The translations under genes were made by a program, and so were the position numbers. Shown piece by piece: positions 12,451-23,487 of a DNA stretch of 64,000 nucleotides. Within the stretch, counting starts at the first letter, position 1. Each line of letters opens with the position of its first letter. The notes under the pieces were generated by a model. It saw only the letters and a program-made list of their open reading frames with translations, did no database searches and was not told the DNA's origin. Source of the stretch: Candidatus Altimarinota bacterium (GTDB taxonomy: Bacteria; Patescibacteriota; Gracilibacteria; BD1-5; UBA6164); NCBI GenBank assembly GCA_025210615.1, contig JAOARJ010000002.1:124001-188000 (forward strand), written 5' to 3'.

Positions 12451-12474
12451 AGCCCCGTATTTGGATACGAGGCT
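12451..12474 (-). terminator. terminator hairpin after the small exported-protein unit
   Basis: On the minus strand a 10-bp stem AGCCTCGTAT / ATACGGGGCT (one U-G pair) with loop CCAA. It ends the 12.5-12.9 kb transcript and directly abuts the yebC promoter. It is built exactly like the hairpin at 36299-36322 (10-bp stem, U-G at the same place, 4-nt loop). No clear U-run follows. Confidence 0.6.
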
Positions 12475-12478
12475 GTTT

Positions 12479-12490
12479 TTATGCTTTCAT
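12479..12490 (-). other. three-codon mini-ORF with strong SD
   Basis: On the minus strand AAAGGAG is followed after 7 nt by ATG AAA GCA TAA (Met-Lys-Ala-stop). The ATG sits in the loop of a small ATGCTT / AAGCAT hairpin. It lies between the 140-residue gene and the terminator. Whether it is translated is unknown; the arrangement resembles the ATG-TAA in the small RNA at 37.3 kb. Confidence 0.45.
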
Positions 12491-12516
12491 AAGCATTCTC
12501 CTTTTTTTATTATTTT

Positions 12517-12939
12517 TTATGTTTTTTTATTTTCTCTTTTTAATGTAGTACTTATCTCATCTAAAATAGCTGTATATTTCTTTTTTGGTACTAAGAAATT
12601 CACTCTTTTGTTTATAGAGTATATTATTAGTTGTTTTTCTAAATATTGTAATCTAAAAAAATTATTTCCCTTTTTAAAAAATAATACAAAACCACCTAAA
12701 TTATCATCTTCAATTTTACAACTTAATACTGTAAATATTTTATCGCCAATATTTATAGGTATTTCATTGTGATGGTTCCGAGGCTTTTTTTTATATTTTG
12801 TAGTAATAAGATTGTGAATATCATATATTGTTACCCTGTTTCTTATTTTTTTCTTGTTTCCTGATGCTAAAGTTTTTTGAGGAAATATAATAAACAAAAT
12901 AATTAAAATACATGCAGCCCATTTAACCCCTTTTTTCAT
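12517..12939 (-). CDS. small exported protein, GGN-only glycine codons
   Basis: 140 residues: signal peptide at 1-26 (MKKGVKW, hydrophobic core, cut near ALA-SG), then a basic, beta-rich domain (NKKKIRNRVTIYDIHNLI ... IGDKIFTVLSCKIEDDNLGG ... NFFRLQYLEKQ). No family recognised. The gene differs from its neighbours: a clear SD (AGGGGGAT, 5 nt before ATG), a promoter with a 16-nt spacer, and seven glycines all encoded by GGN with no TGA. It is one of several such small units in this window. It would read identically under the standard code, so horizontal origin is possible but not shown. Confidence 0.8.
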   Translation of the reverse strand: MKKGVKWAACILIILFIIFPQKTLASGNKKKIRNRVTIYDIHNLITTKYKKKPRNHHNEIPINIGDKIFTVLSCKIEDDNLGGFVLFFKKGNNFFRLQYLEKQLIIYSINKRVNFLVPKKKYTAILDEISTTLKRENKKT

Positions 12940-12990
12940 TTCTTATCCCCCTGATATTAAAGTTTACTTGCCACTAAAAGACAAGTTGGG

Positions 12991-13018
12991 ATAATATTAA
13001 TTTTTTCTATAAAATCAA
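12991..13018 (-). promoter_or_regulatory. promoter of the small exported protein
   Basis: Minus strand TTGATT (13013-13018), 16 nt, TATTAT (12991-12996). The leader that follows holds an ACTTG / CAAGT inverted repeat (12965-12985) and then the SD of the gene starting at 12939. Confidence 0.55.
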
Positions 13019-13037
13019 GGTTTAGACAAATAAAAAA

Positions 13038-13052
13038 CAAGAATTAATCTTG
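13038..13052 (-). terminator. terminator after the beta-repeat protein
   Basis: CAAGA / TCTTG stem with an AT loop, followed on the minus strand by a T-rich tract; about 25 nt after the stop at 13077. Confidence 0.5.
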
Positions 13053-13076
13053 CTTTTTAAATTTATGTTTTATAAT

Positions 13077-14072
13077 TTAATCTTCACTAAAGATTTCTTT
13101 TAGTAAATCACTGTTAGAACTTTCTCATCTTTCTTTTAATACATATTCAGAAAGGGCTACAATACCTTTTAATAATTTAGTATTACTAACTGAGAATTTT
13201 TTATTTTCTAGTAATAGATTTACCTTTTTAATTATTCCTTGAATATATTCATTATCTTTTTCAGAGAAAATATCCATTATAAAGATAACTTCTACTTTAG
13301 ATAAACCATTTATTTCTGGAATTTTCATTTCTTCTTTTTTGTCTTCTTTATCTTCATTTTCTTTATTTTCTACTTTTGTAGTTGTACTAACTTTTTTAGA
13401 TTTAAATCTTTTTAGTGTAGCTTTTGTAAAATTTAATCTTTTTGCAATATAAGCATCATATCTTTCTTGTTCTTCTTCTTGAATGTAATCTATTAATAAA
13501 TTTTCATATAAATCTCTTCTATTTTCTGTAAGTTTTTCTTTAATTTCATCTAAATCTTTTCCTTCTTTTTGTAATTTTTTTAATTCTTGCATTAATTCAT
13601 TATATTCTTTATCTGCTACAATAACAATTTCATCTAATACCATTTTTTCATCTTCAGTAGTTAATTCAACTTTTAAGAAAGGATCTACTCAAATAAAAGT
13701 TCTATTTGTAATTTCAGGAGATAATTCATTATCTCAAATTATTTTTGTTGTTCAAGTTACATATAATCTACCAGTTCATTTTAAATCTCAAACAACTTTA
13801 AAATTTCAGTCTACTCTAAATTTTCAATTAATCGTTAAATCAGAAGTAACTGATAAATCTCATTTTATATATACATTTCAATTAATTTCTTTACCAAAAA
13901 AGAAAGCTTCTTCTTCTGTTCAATCTATAATTTCATATTTATCTTTTTTTACATCAAAATTATGAGAATCAACATCTTCTCATTTTATAGTAAATTCTGC
14001 TCAAGCTGTTAGTCCACTAACAGATAGTAAAAAAACACTTGTTAGTGCTACAATTTTTTTTGTAATACTCAT
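13077..14072 (-). CDS. exported protein with bactofilin-like beta-repeats and coiled coil
   Basis: 331 residues. Signal peptide at 1-23 (SITKKIVALTSVFLLSVSG, cut near AGA). Residues about 50-115 are short repeats of the type 'GDLxVxxDLxINGKFxVDGNFKVVGDLKGTG'. This is a six-residue rhythm typical of right-handed beta-helices such as bactofilins, although an exported one is unusual. The C-terminal half is a charged helical region (DKEYNELMQELKKL ... ENKENEDKEDKKEE), probably coiled coil. Most glycines are TGA. Likely a cell-surface structural protein; no enzyme motif is seen. Confidence 0.75.
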
Positions 14073-14152
14073 ATATAAATATATAACATAATAAAATACG
14101 TAAAGATAATATATCATATATTATATAAAATGCAAGTATTTTGTCTTGATTT

Positions 14153-16357
14153 TTATATTTTTTTAATCGGAGCTATTTTTAGGCTCATTTTTTTGGTTCA
14201 AAATCAAGAAAAACTAATTGTAGCAAGTTCTCAAGTGATATTAGTTATAACTCATTGTCAAAATTTAGGATGTTCAACACGATTTCAAGAAGAAAAATCA
14301 GCTACATTATTAAATGTTTTTTTAGTAATTCAAGGTACTTTATATGCTCAAGAAGTCTTACTAGAAGACGCGTTTGTAGTATTTTTAATTCTATACGGAT
14401 TATTAAAGAAATTTGCTTCTCTTTGTAACTCTTCTTTTTCTATGTTTTCTTCCGGAAGTTCACCTAAAAATCTACTTGGGGGATTTTGAATATAATTTCA
14501 AAAGCTAAACCTTTCTTTACTTCTAAGTAAAAAAGCTTCTTTTTTCGCTCTGGTAACCCCTACATACATGAGTCTTCTCTCTTCTTCAAGTTCTGTATTA
14601 TCTTCTAAAGCTCTTGCGTGAGGAAAAATTCATTCTTCGAGTCAAGTTATAAAAACACGATTAAATTCAAGTCATTTAGATGTATGAAGAGTCATAAGTG
14701 TTACGAAATTATCTTCTACTCACTCAGCTGCTTGTCTATCTAAATCAGTTAATAAAGCTACTTCTTCTAAGAAAGTATCGAGCGCTTCCTGCGTATCCAT
14801 TCAATCAAATTTACTAGCTTGATTTACTAATTCATCAATATTTTCAATTTTAGATAAAACTTCGTCACTTCAAAAATTCGCTCTTAAAAATTGTTCATAC
14901 TCAGTTTTATTAATTATCTCTTGCAATAATTCACTAAGTGATAGTTTCTCTTTATTTTCTATAAAATAATTCATTAAATTATAGAAATTTCTGATATTAT
15001 TTTTTGCTCAATTATTTAATTCTTCAACTTCATCAATATTTGCTATTACTGTTATAAAAGGTTCTCAAAAAGCATTTACATAATTTACGATAGTTTGCAC
15101 ACTAGTATCCCCTATTTTACGCTTCGGAGTATTAATAATTCTTCTAATTGATACTTCATCTTTTGGATTTTGAATGGTTCTTAAATAAGCAAGTAAATCT
15201 TTTATTTCTTTTCTGTCATAAAATTTAAATCCACCATAAATTTTATATGGAATTCACGCATATATTAAGGCTTCTTCTAAAGCTCTAGATTGACCATTTG
15301 TTCTATATAATATTAAATTATCACTATATTTTCAATTTGATTTTTCTTTTATTATATTAGCTACGCGTTTTGCTTCTTCCCTATCTGAAAAAGTTTCTAT
15401 AATCTTTATTTTTTCTCAAATTTCATTTTCTGTAAACAAAGTTTTTTCTAATGCTGATTTATTATTTTTAATTAAATTATTCGCAGCCGAAATTATATTT
15501 TTTGTACTTCTATAATTTTGTTCTAATTTTATAATTTTAGCATTTTCATAATCACGTTTAAAATTTAGAATATTTTGCATATTCGCTCAACGCCAAGAAT
15601 AAATTGACTGCCAGTCATCTCAAACTACACATAAATTCTTATATTTATAAGCGATTTTATTAATAATTCTATATTGAACTTCATTCGTATCTTGATACTC
15701 GTCCACTAGAATATATTTATATTTTTCTTGTAAAATTTCTAAAATTTCTGGATTTTTTAAAATTTCTAGAGTTTTTATTAAAATATCATCAAAATCAAGT
15801 GCGTTATTTTTCTTTAATCTTTCTTCGTACATTTTATAAACATCCGCTGTTTTTCTTTGAATATCGCTTTGTACAGCAGCTTCGTATTGTTCTACCGAAA
15901 TTAAATGATTTTTCGCATTACTAATATAAGAATGGATTTGTCTTATTGGATAAAGTTTTTCTTCCAAATGAAAATATTTATAAATATCTTTAATTATAGC
16001 TTTTTGGTCTTCGCTGTCATAAATCAAAAAATTCTTATCGTATCAAAGCGTGTCAATAAATTGTCTCAAAAAATACACTCAAATCGAATGAAAAGTTCAC
16101 ACAAGTGGAAAATTATTAGCAACCACGCTTCTTGGAGTTTGTTTATTTAATATTTTTGCTAATTTATGTCTTAATTCTCAGGCTGCTTTATTAGTAAAAG
16201 TAACACATAAAATATTTTCTGGATCTATATTGCAATCTGTTATCATATGTTCTACTCTTGCTGTAAGAGTTGTTGTTTTTCAGCTTCCAGCTCCTGCTAT
16301 TATAAGTAATGGTCCATTTATACATTGTTTCGCTTCTTCTTGTCTTGGATTTAACAT
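14153..16357 (-). CDS. pcrA: UvrD/PcrA-family superfamily 1 DNA helicase
   Basis: 734 residues, the usual PcrA length. 3'-5' helicase used in repair and replication-fork maintenance. Motif Ia region NPRQEEAK, Walker A GAGSGKT (22-28), [12 protein letters not shown], the [10 protein letters not shown] Walker B near residue 220, [33 protein letters not shown] and [12 protein letters not shown] all occur in order. The C-terminal RVEHPKFGQGVITNITGELA is the Tudor-like RNA-polymerase-binding domain of PcrA/UvrD. Many glycines are TGA. The start is the ATG directly before LNPRQEEA. No SD. Confidence 0.96.
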
Positions 16358-16502
16358 TTTTATAATTTTTCTTTTATTTTCTAAATTTAATTTTAGTTTA
16401 TTTAAATAAATAATTTTTGCAAGATAAAATAATTATTTTCAAATTAATATAAAAATATAACAATACCCACGTATATCTTTTGATGTTTTTATATAAATTG
16501 GC

Positions 16503-16530
16503 TTGACTTTGCGGATAAAATAAATATATT
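16503..16530 (+). promoter_or_regulatory. promoter of the 71-residue gene
   Basis: TTGACT (16503-16508), 16-nt spacer, TATATT (16525-16530). The roughly 85-nt leader contains inverted repeats (GATAATCT / AGATTATT) that may fold before the SD. Confidence 0.6.
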
Positions 16531-16622
16531 ATTCTCTTAAGGATAATCTATTATTTTAAAATGAAAATTTTAGTGATAAGATTATTCTAGACTTAATGAT
16601 TTTTTTAAAAGAGGGGACCTTT

Positions 16623-16838
16623 ATGAGTTTAGAGGAGAAAATTATCCAATTTCTTAATGAAGTTGGACAAGGTGAATACATTAATAAAGTACATCTTGTT
16701 AATCGTATTTACCATTATTTGGATTTTCCGCCTAAAGGGAAAATCATCAAAGAACTCAATAAATTAATTGAGTTAGGTAGAATTTCTATTGTATCCTCAA
16801 TAGGAGGTACAATTTCGGAAGTTTTGGTTAATAATTAA
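16623..16838 (+). CDS. small winged-helix-like protein, GGN-only
   Basis: 71 residues (MSLEEKIIQFLNEVGQGEY ... FPPKGKIIKELNKLIELGRI ... GGTISEVLVNN). The helix-helix-hairpin pattern resembles a small winged helix; no family is recognised. An upstream ATG at 16596 is in frame, but the strong GAGGGG SD lies 7 nt before 16623, so I chose that start. All six glycines are GGN, none TGA. It has its own consensus promoter and a GC-rich terminator, so it is a free-standing unit. Its translation signals differ from those of the large genes on either side. Confidence 0.75.
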   Translation: MSLEEKIIQFLNEVGQGEYINKVHLVNRIYHYLDFPPKGKIIKELNKLIELGRISIVSSIGGTISEVLVNN

Positions 16839-16846
16839 TTCACGAC

Positions 16847-16886
16847 TCGGACCAACCGCCAAACGGCATTGTTGGTCCGAAGTTTT
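16847..16886 (+). terminator. GC-rich rho-independent terminator
   Basis: TCGGACCAAC / GTTGGTCCGA 10-bp stem with an inner GCC / GGC, followed by AGTTTTTT. Strikingly GC-rich for this genome. Confidence 0.85.
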
Positions 16887-16915
16887 TTATAAAGACATTA
16901 AATATATTTTATAGA

Positions 16916-16940
16916 CTAATTTTATATTAGTTTTTTATTT
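16916..16940 (+). terminator. second weak terminator-like hairpin
   Basis: ACTAAT / ATTAGT stem followed by a T-run; lies between the GC-rich terminator and the rlmN promoter. Confidence 0.4.
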
Positions 16941-16969
16941 TTGTTATAAAAAGTTTGTCTGCTTTAATT

Positions 16970-16996
16970 TTGACTTTTATTTTTTTTGAATATAAT
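16970..16996 (+). promoter_or_regulatory. promoter of rlmN-secD
   Basis: TTGACT (16970-16975), 15-nt spacer, TATAAT (16991-16996), 27 nt before the rlmN start. Confidence 0.6.
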
Positions 16997-17023
16997 TTGC
17001 TGGCTAATAAAAACTATAAAATT

Positions 17024-18085
17024 ATGAAATATTCAATACATGACGAAGAAAAAGTTTTAGAAATATTACAGCAATATTGATTTAAACCTTTTAGGTATAA
17101 GCAGATTGAAAATGCTATATATAAAAACTTTATCAAAGATTTTAATGAAATAAATACTGTTTCTAAAGATACTAGAGAAATTTTAAATAAACATTTTTTC
17201 TTTCAGGAATTAGAATTAGTTGACAGACAAAATAGTTCTAACAATCAGACTACTAAACTACTTTGGAAAACTCGTGACTGACATTTTGTAGAAAGTGTTA
17301 TTATGAGACATTTATCTTGAAGAAATACATTATGTGTTAGTTCTCAGGTATGATGCGCTATGAAATGTAGTTTCTGTGCTACTTGAAAATTATGACTCAC
17401 GAGAAATTTAGACTTTTATGAAATAGTTGAACAAATATTATATGTGTCAGATATTTTATCTCAAAACGGCGAATGATGACTTAGGAATATCGTTTATATG
17501 TGAATGTGAGAGCCATTTAATAACTACGCGGAAGTCAAAAAATCTATTGAAATAGCTTTAGACCAAAAGAAAATAAATTTAGCAAATAGAAGAGTCACTA
17601 TATCAACTTGTTGAATAGTTCCGATGATAAAAGAGTTTGCAAAAGATTTTCCTCAAACAAGTTTAGCGATAAGCTTACACGCTCCTAATGATAAAATTAG
17701 AAATGAATTAATGCCTGTAAATAAAGCGTATCCATTAGAAAAATTAATCTGAGCATTAGATGAATATATAGCGAGTACTAATAAAAAGATTTTTTACGAA
17801 TATATAATGATAAGAGATTTAAATGACTTACCAGAGCATGCTGAGCAATTATGACAATTACTCAAGCATCAAAAAATAGCTCACGTAAATTTTATTCCGT
17901 ATAACCCTTGAGAAGCAGCTAGTTGACTAACTTATGAGGCTACAAATAAAGCTAGAATAATAAAATTTCAAAAAATTCTTGAAAAATATTGAATTCCGTC
18001 TACAATAAGAGCGACTTTATGAGATGATATTGATGCTGCGTGTGGTCAATTAGCAGCTAAAGCCAAAAATAAAAACAAACTTTAA
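17024..18085 (+). CDS. rlmN: 23S rRNA/tRNA adenine-C2 methyltransferase
   Basis: Radical-SAM enzyme that methylates C2 of A2503 in 23S rRNA and A37 in some tRNAs. 353 residues, normal length. The iron-sulfur motif is C111-x3-C115-x2-C118 in [26 protein letters not shown] follows, then SLHAPND, and the catalytic C-terminal Cys340 in DAACGQLA. Many glycines, including those around the cluster, are TGA. A promoter with TATAAT lies 27 nt upstream; secD starts 26 nt downstream on the same strand. Confidence 0.96.
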
Positions 18086-18111
18086 ATTATTTTACAACTA
18101 ACAATTTAACA

Positions 18112-19860
18112 ATGAAAAATAAATTTTTTAAATTAAGTTTAATATTAATATTTATTATCTGATTTATTTATTTAGCGACTCCTTGGAGTTATTTTGGATT
18201 AAATAATATTGAACAAACTACTCCTTATAGATTAGGTTTAGATTTAAGTTGAGGTATAGAACTTGATTATAAAGTTGATTTAGATGAGGCTAGAAAAGAT
18301 GAAAATTTTACTAAAAAAGAAGAAAATAATACTGTAGAAAGTCTTAAAAAAATCGTAGATAAAAGAATTTCTAATTTAAATATAAATGACAGCGTGATAA
18401 CTACTTCTTCTTATTGAGATGAAAAACATATTATTGTTCAAATTCCTTTAAAATGAAATGATAGTTTGCAAGATGAAGCGAATATTAAAAAAGCAAAAGA
18501 AGCTATTTGAAAAGTTGTAAAGATTGAATTTAAAGAAAGAAAAACAGAAATTACACCAAAAGATTATGCAGAAAGAAAACAAATCGCTGATAAAGCACTT
18601 ACTGAAATAGAACAATCTAACGCTATATTCTCAGTAACAGCTAAAAAATATCAAGATACTTATCCAAATGTTGTATTTACTGAAGATTTTGTAGCATGAG
18701 ATGATGAATTTTTTCAAAAATATGGACTTAATGTAGATGAATTACAAACTTGATTAATAGATAAAGTTATTACTACTAAAGCTGATAGCGTGCAAGTTGA
18801 CTTTAAAGATGGACAAGTAATTTCAAACTGATGAGAATGATATGCTATCTTTTATATAAAAAATATAGAAAATAAAACTATCAAAGAGAAAAAAGAAGAT
18901 AGTGAAGAGGAAATTGAAAAAACAATACAAGAACTAAAATTTGATAAATTATTTATAAATGCTAAACCTAGTGAGTGGAAAATTGCTTTAGATGAAGAAG
19001 GAAGAGCTTTAACTGATAAATATTTTACTAGAGCAACTGCTACAAAAAACCAAGCATTCCAATATCAAATTGAACTTCAATTTAATGATGAGTGAGCTAA
19101 AATTTTCTGAGATTTATCAACAAGATTATTAAAAAAACAAATCGCTATATTTGTATGAGGAGAATTAATTACAGCACCAACTGTACAAACTCCTATCCTT
19201 GATGGTAGAGCTGTTATTACTGGTGGTTATGATTCAAAAACAGCTAGAAAAACAGCGAGTGATATAAATGCTTGAGTTATTCCTGCTCCAATATATTTAA
19301 CAAGCGAAAGAAGTATCGATTCAAAACTATGATTAAATTCATTAAATAAATTAATTTTCTCTTGAATTTTATGATTTGCATTAGTATTCTTATTCTTAAT
19401 TGTAGTTTATAGAGCTTCTGGAATTTTAGCTTGAATAGCATTATTCTCTTATGTAACAGTAGTTTTAGCTATATTAAAAGCCGGATGAAGTGTTATGACT
19501 TTAGCTACAATTGCTTGACTTGTTTTATCTATTTGAATGGCAATAGATGCTAATATTCTAATCTTTGAAAGAATAAAAGACGAACTTAATAAATGAAGAA
19601 ATATTGTCGTAGCTACTAAAAATTGATTTGAAAAATCATGGTCAGCAATTTGGGATACAAATTTCACTTGATTAATTATCGCGATAATCCTATATATTTT
19701 CTGAGTAAATATGATTAAATGATTTGGTTTAACTCTTATGATTTGAACTATTGTCAGCTTATTCACAGTGATGTATATTTCAAAAGTTATGATTTACGTA
19801 TTAGCTAGTAAGAAAAATATTAAGTTAAAAAACTTTGTAGGATATAAAGAAGATAAATAA
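18112..19860 (+). CDS. secD: protein translocase subunit SecD
   Basis: 582 residues. Uses the proton-motive force to help pull exported proteins through SecYEG. N-terminal membrane segment (about 6-24), then the GLDLSGGIEL motif (D1), a large periplasmic P1 head (about 60-390), the IYLTSERSIDS linker, and a block of five membrane segments with GIAL and GMAIDANILIFERIKDE (D4-D6). A separate secF lies on the opposite strand 18 kb away, so the usual secD-secF pairing is broken. A terminator follows. Confidence 0.95.
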
Positions 19861-19881
19861 TAATTATTAAATATATTAAAG

Positions 19882-19908
19882 CTAGAAATTAATTTTTCTA
19901 GTTTTTTT
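19882..19908 (+). terminator. terminator after secD
   Basis: CTAGAAA / TTTCTAG stem with an AT loop followed by T7. Confidence 0.7.
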
Positions 19909-19995
19909 ATTTGAAAATATTTTTATTAAAAATAAATTTGACTAAAATATAAAAATATATAATATAAGTATATATTAAGATTTAAATTATAAAAA

Positions 19996-21078
19996 ATGGA
20001 GGATAAAATTTATTTAGCGGCATTACATAAACTTATTTTCAATCATGAAAAATTATTCTGTTTAATAGATGTGAAGAAAAATACTTATAAAGATATTTAT
20101 AAGAATTTAAGTAGTGATATTTTAGTGAGTATTTGATATAAAAAAATCGCTAGAATACAAGAAATTTTAGATAATTATAAAAAATTTAATTTAAAAAAAT
20201 TAGAAGAAAAAATTAATAAAGAAAATATAGAAATTATAAGTTATTATGATGAAAATTATCCAAATCAATTAAAAAATATACCGAATATTCCTTTTGTTAT
20301 TTATGTGAAATGAAAAATTCCAGAATGAAAAAATTTTTGAATTGTTTGAAGTAGAAAAATCAGCTCTTATTGAGAAAAAGTTATTTGAAAAATATCAATA
20401 GACTTAGCTCCACATTTTAATATTATAAGCTGATGAGCTGCTTGATGCGATACAAAAGCTCATAATGAAGCTATAAAAAATAAAACAAAAACAGTAGTTT
20501 GTCTTTGAACTTGAATAGACTTAATCTACCCTAGTGAAAATAGAAACTTATATAATAAAATAGCATATGAAGATAAATGATGTTTATTGTCAATCTTCCC
20601 TATTTGATGTCCTGGAAGTACTTTTACTTTTCCTATTAGAAATGAAATTATCGCTTGATTATCAGATTGAATTATAATTATTGAAGCAAAAGAAAAATCT
20701 GGAAGCCTTATTACTGCTAGACTTGCTTTAGAATTAAATAAAGATTTATTTGCTATTCCTTGAGAAGCTTTTAATATAAATTCAGCTTGAACAAACGCTT
20801 TAATCAAAAAATGAGAAGCAAAATTAGTTACAGAATCTAAAGATATTTTAGAAGAATATTGACTAGAGGAATCAAAAAAATGAAAAGTAGAAATTCCTGC
20901 TTTTAGTGATGAATTAGAATTAAATATTTTTAAAAATTTATTGGAAAAACCATTTTTAGCTGATGAATTAGTAAAAAAATTAAATATCTCTATAATAGAA
21001 ATAAATTGAAAACTATCAAAATTAGAACTACTTGGAACGATTTTTAAAGATAAAAACGGAAAATACGCGATAAAATAA
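19996..21078 (+). CDS. dprA: DNA-processing protein DprA
   Basis: Loads RecA onto incoming single-stranded DNA during natural transformation. 360 residues. An N-terminal SAM-like segment precedes the Rossmann core with the conserved [44 protein letters not shown] and the [13 protein letters not shown] / LFAIPGE blocks; a C-terminal winged helix ends the protein. The TTGACT at 19938 and TATAAT at 19958 upstream are a possible promoter with a short 14-nt spacer. DprA fits uptake of environmental DNA, common in reduced epibionts; a pilin-like gene is at 39.3 kb. Confidence 0.94.
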
Positions 21079-21194
21079 AGTGAAATAATTATTAACAAAA
21101 ATTTTTCACAAGTTTTTAATGTTTTTTAGTAAAATAAATTTGATAAATTAAAGAAAAAAAGTATAAATATAACAATAAAAATTACTTTTAAAAT

Positions 21195-22037
21195 ATGTGA
21201 GGTTGAGTTAGTTTGCTTTTTTATAGAATTGAAATTTTATTTTTTGTCATATCTGCGTGATATGCAATTTATTATGCGTCTTGAAAATTCAGTGAAATTT
21301 ATAAATTTACAAGCAGTATATTTAAGAAGAATAAATACATAGAACAAATAAAAAAACAGCAAAAAGAAGAAAAAAAGTCTAATAATAAAAAAGAGAAATC
21401 AGAAAATATAAATCATAAACAATATAAAAAAGAAGTACAAGAATTAAATGAATTAGATAAGAAAAAAATAAAAGATTTACTTAAACAAATTCATTTAACA
21501 AAGGCTAGATGAGAATATGATATTGCTAAGAATTATATTATAGAAGCGCTTTTAATTGATAAATTTAATAAAGAAATAAATATTGAACTTGCGAGTTTAT
21601 ATATTATTGACTGAGATTTTATAAAAGCAGAATACATCTATAAAGACCTTTTACTTGTACATAATGATGATTTTGATATTTTGAAAAAATTATGATTTGT
21701 ACTTTCTCATCAAGAAAAATATGATTTAGCTATAGAAATTTATAGAAAGGCTCACGAGTTAAATAAACAGGACTTAGAAACGATAAATATGCTTGCAAAT
21801 TTATATTTCTATAGATGAGATTATATTAACGCGGAATTTTTCTTGAAGAAATTTTTAAAAGAAAGACCTAGACATGCAGATAATTTATTAACTTTATCTG
21901 AAACTTATGAGAAAATGTCAAATCATAGAAGTGCTATAATTACTTTGAAAAAACTTTTAGAATTTGAACCATACAACGAGCAAGCTAAAGAAAAATTAAA
22001 AATTCTTGAAACTCCAGAGATAAAAGAAACTTTGTAA
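21195..22037 (+). CDS. membrane-anchored TPR protein
   Basis: 280 residues. An N-terminal membrane segment (about 6-28) is followed by a Lys/Glu-rich spacer (about 45-95). Five or so tetratricopeptide repeats follow: AKNYIIEALLID, AEYIYKDLLLVH, AIEIYRKAHELN, AEFFLKKFLKERP and AIITLKKLLEFEP end successive repeats. TPRs are protein-interaction scaffolds; the partner is unknown. The start ATG lies directly before GGGVS. dnaB follows 30 nt later, without an SD. Confidence 0.85.
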
Positions 22038-22067
22038 TAAAAATTTAATAATAAAAATTAATTGAAA

Positions 22068-23469
22068 ATGTTAAAAATCCCTCCACATAATATGGAAGCT
22101 GAACAAGCTGTTTTATGAAGTATTTTAATTGATAAACAAGGGCTTACAGTAGTTTGAGATAAATTAAAAAAAGATGATTTTTATGAAGAGATTCATTGAG
22201 ATATTTATGTATCTTTGGTTGAATTGAATGAAAAACATAAGCCTATTGATTTATTAACTCTATCAAATCATTTAAAAAACAAAAATTTACTTGATAAGGT
22301 TTGATGAAATTCTTATTTAGCTGAACTTACAAATATTGTACCAACTTCTTCTAATGTATGAGAATATGCCGATATTGTAAAACATAAAAGCGTTTTAAGA
22401 AAATTAGCGTTAGCTTGAAATTCTATATTGAAACAATCTTATGAAGAAGATGAAAAATTGTCAGAACTTTTAGAAAAAGCTGAAAAAGCTCTTTTTGAAG
22501 TAACTCAAACTTTTGTAGATAATAGACTGACTCATGTAAAAGAAATTGTAGAAAATAGAATGGAAGAAATTGCTGAACTTAATGAGCATCCTGAACTTAT
22601 AGAAAGATATTCTGTAAAATTATGATACGATCATTTAGATAACTTGCTTTGAGGTTTAAAACCTGGGGATTTGTCTATACTTGCGGCCCGTCCTGCGATG
22701 TGAAAGACTGCATTTGCTTTGAATCTTGCGAGAAATGTTTGAATGACTACTAAAGAAGATAAGAATAGTAAAAAAAGTATGAAAAACTGTTGCTATATTC
22801 TCTCTTGAAATGTCTAAAGAACAATTAACAGATAGGATGATTTCTGCTAGTGTTTGAATAAATTCTTGGAAATTAGCAAAATGAGATATTAGTGACGAAG
22901 AATTAGTGAAAGTTTGAGAGGCAATGGAAGAATTATCAAAAATAAATATTTATATTGATGATAGCGCTTGATGAAATTTAATGGATTTAAAAAGTAAAGC
23001 TAGAAGACTTAAGATACAACACTGAGTGGATTTAATAGTTATTGATTACCTGCAATTAATGAGTAATTGAAATTCACTAAACAGAGTACAAGAAATTTCA
23101 GAAATTTCAAGAGGATTAAAAGGACTTGCTAGAGAACTTGAAATACCTGTTATTGCTCTATCACAATTATCGCGTGCCGTTGAAAATAGAACAGATAAAA
23201 GACCTATATTATCAGACTTAAGAGAATCAGGTTCGATAGAACAAGATGCCGATAGTGTAATGATGCTTTATAGAGAGGATTATTATGATACAGACTCGGG
23301 AGCTTTTGAAGAAATTGACGAAGAAGAAAAGAAAAAAACAGAAGGTTTGACAAAATTATTTGTTAGAAAAAATAGAAGTGGTCCTGTTTGAGATGTTGAT
23401 TTGAAATTTGAAAAACAATTCCAAAAATTCATTTCAGTTGATAATAGACACGATGACAATTATATGTAA
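22068..23469 (+). CDS. dnaB: replicative DNA helicase DnaB, reading frame broken at an A7 tract
   Basis: Hexameric helicase that unwinds DNA at the replication fork. The N-terminal part ([17 protein letters not shown], then LAARPAMGKTAFALN Walker A) reads in one frame to about 22776. The rest ([62 protein letters not shown]) reads in the +1 frame to TAA at 23467. The switch lies at seven A's, 22770-22776. With six A's the frame is continuous (…[17 protein letters not shown]). Without it the first frame would stop within 15 codons. Either a base-calling error in the homopolymer or slippage at A7; everything else in the gene looks functional. Confidence 0.9.
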
Positions 23470-23487
23470 TAAATTTTTAGTAAATAT

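Noticed and set aside
12461-12772. 103-residue plus-strand frame
   Set aside because: Overlaps a terminator and the opposite-strand gene that has an SD, signal peptide and promoter.
14130-14489. 119-residue plus-strand frame
   Set aside because: Lies antisense to the helicase C-terminal Tudor-like domain, which is clearly real.
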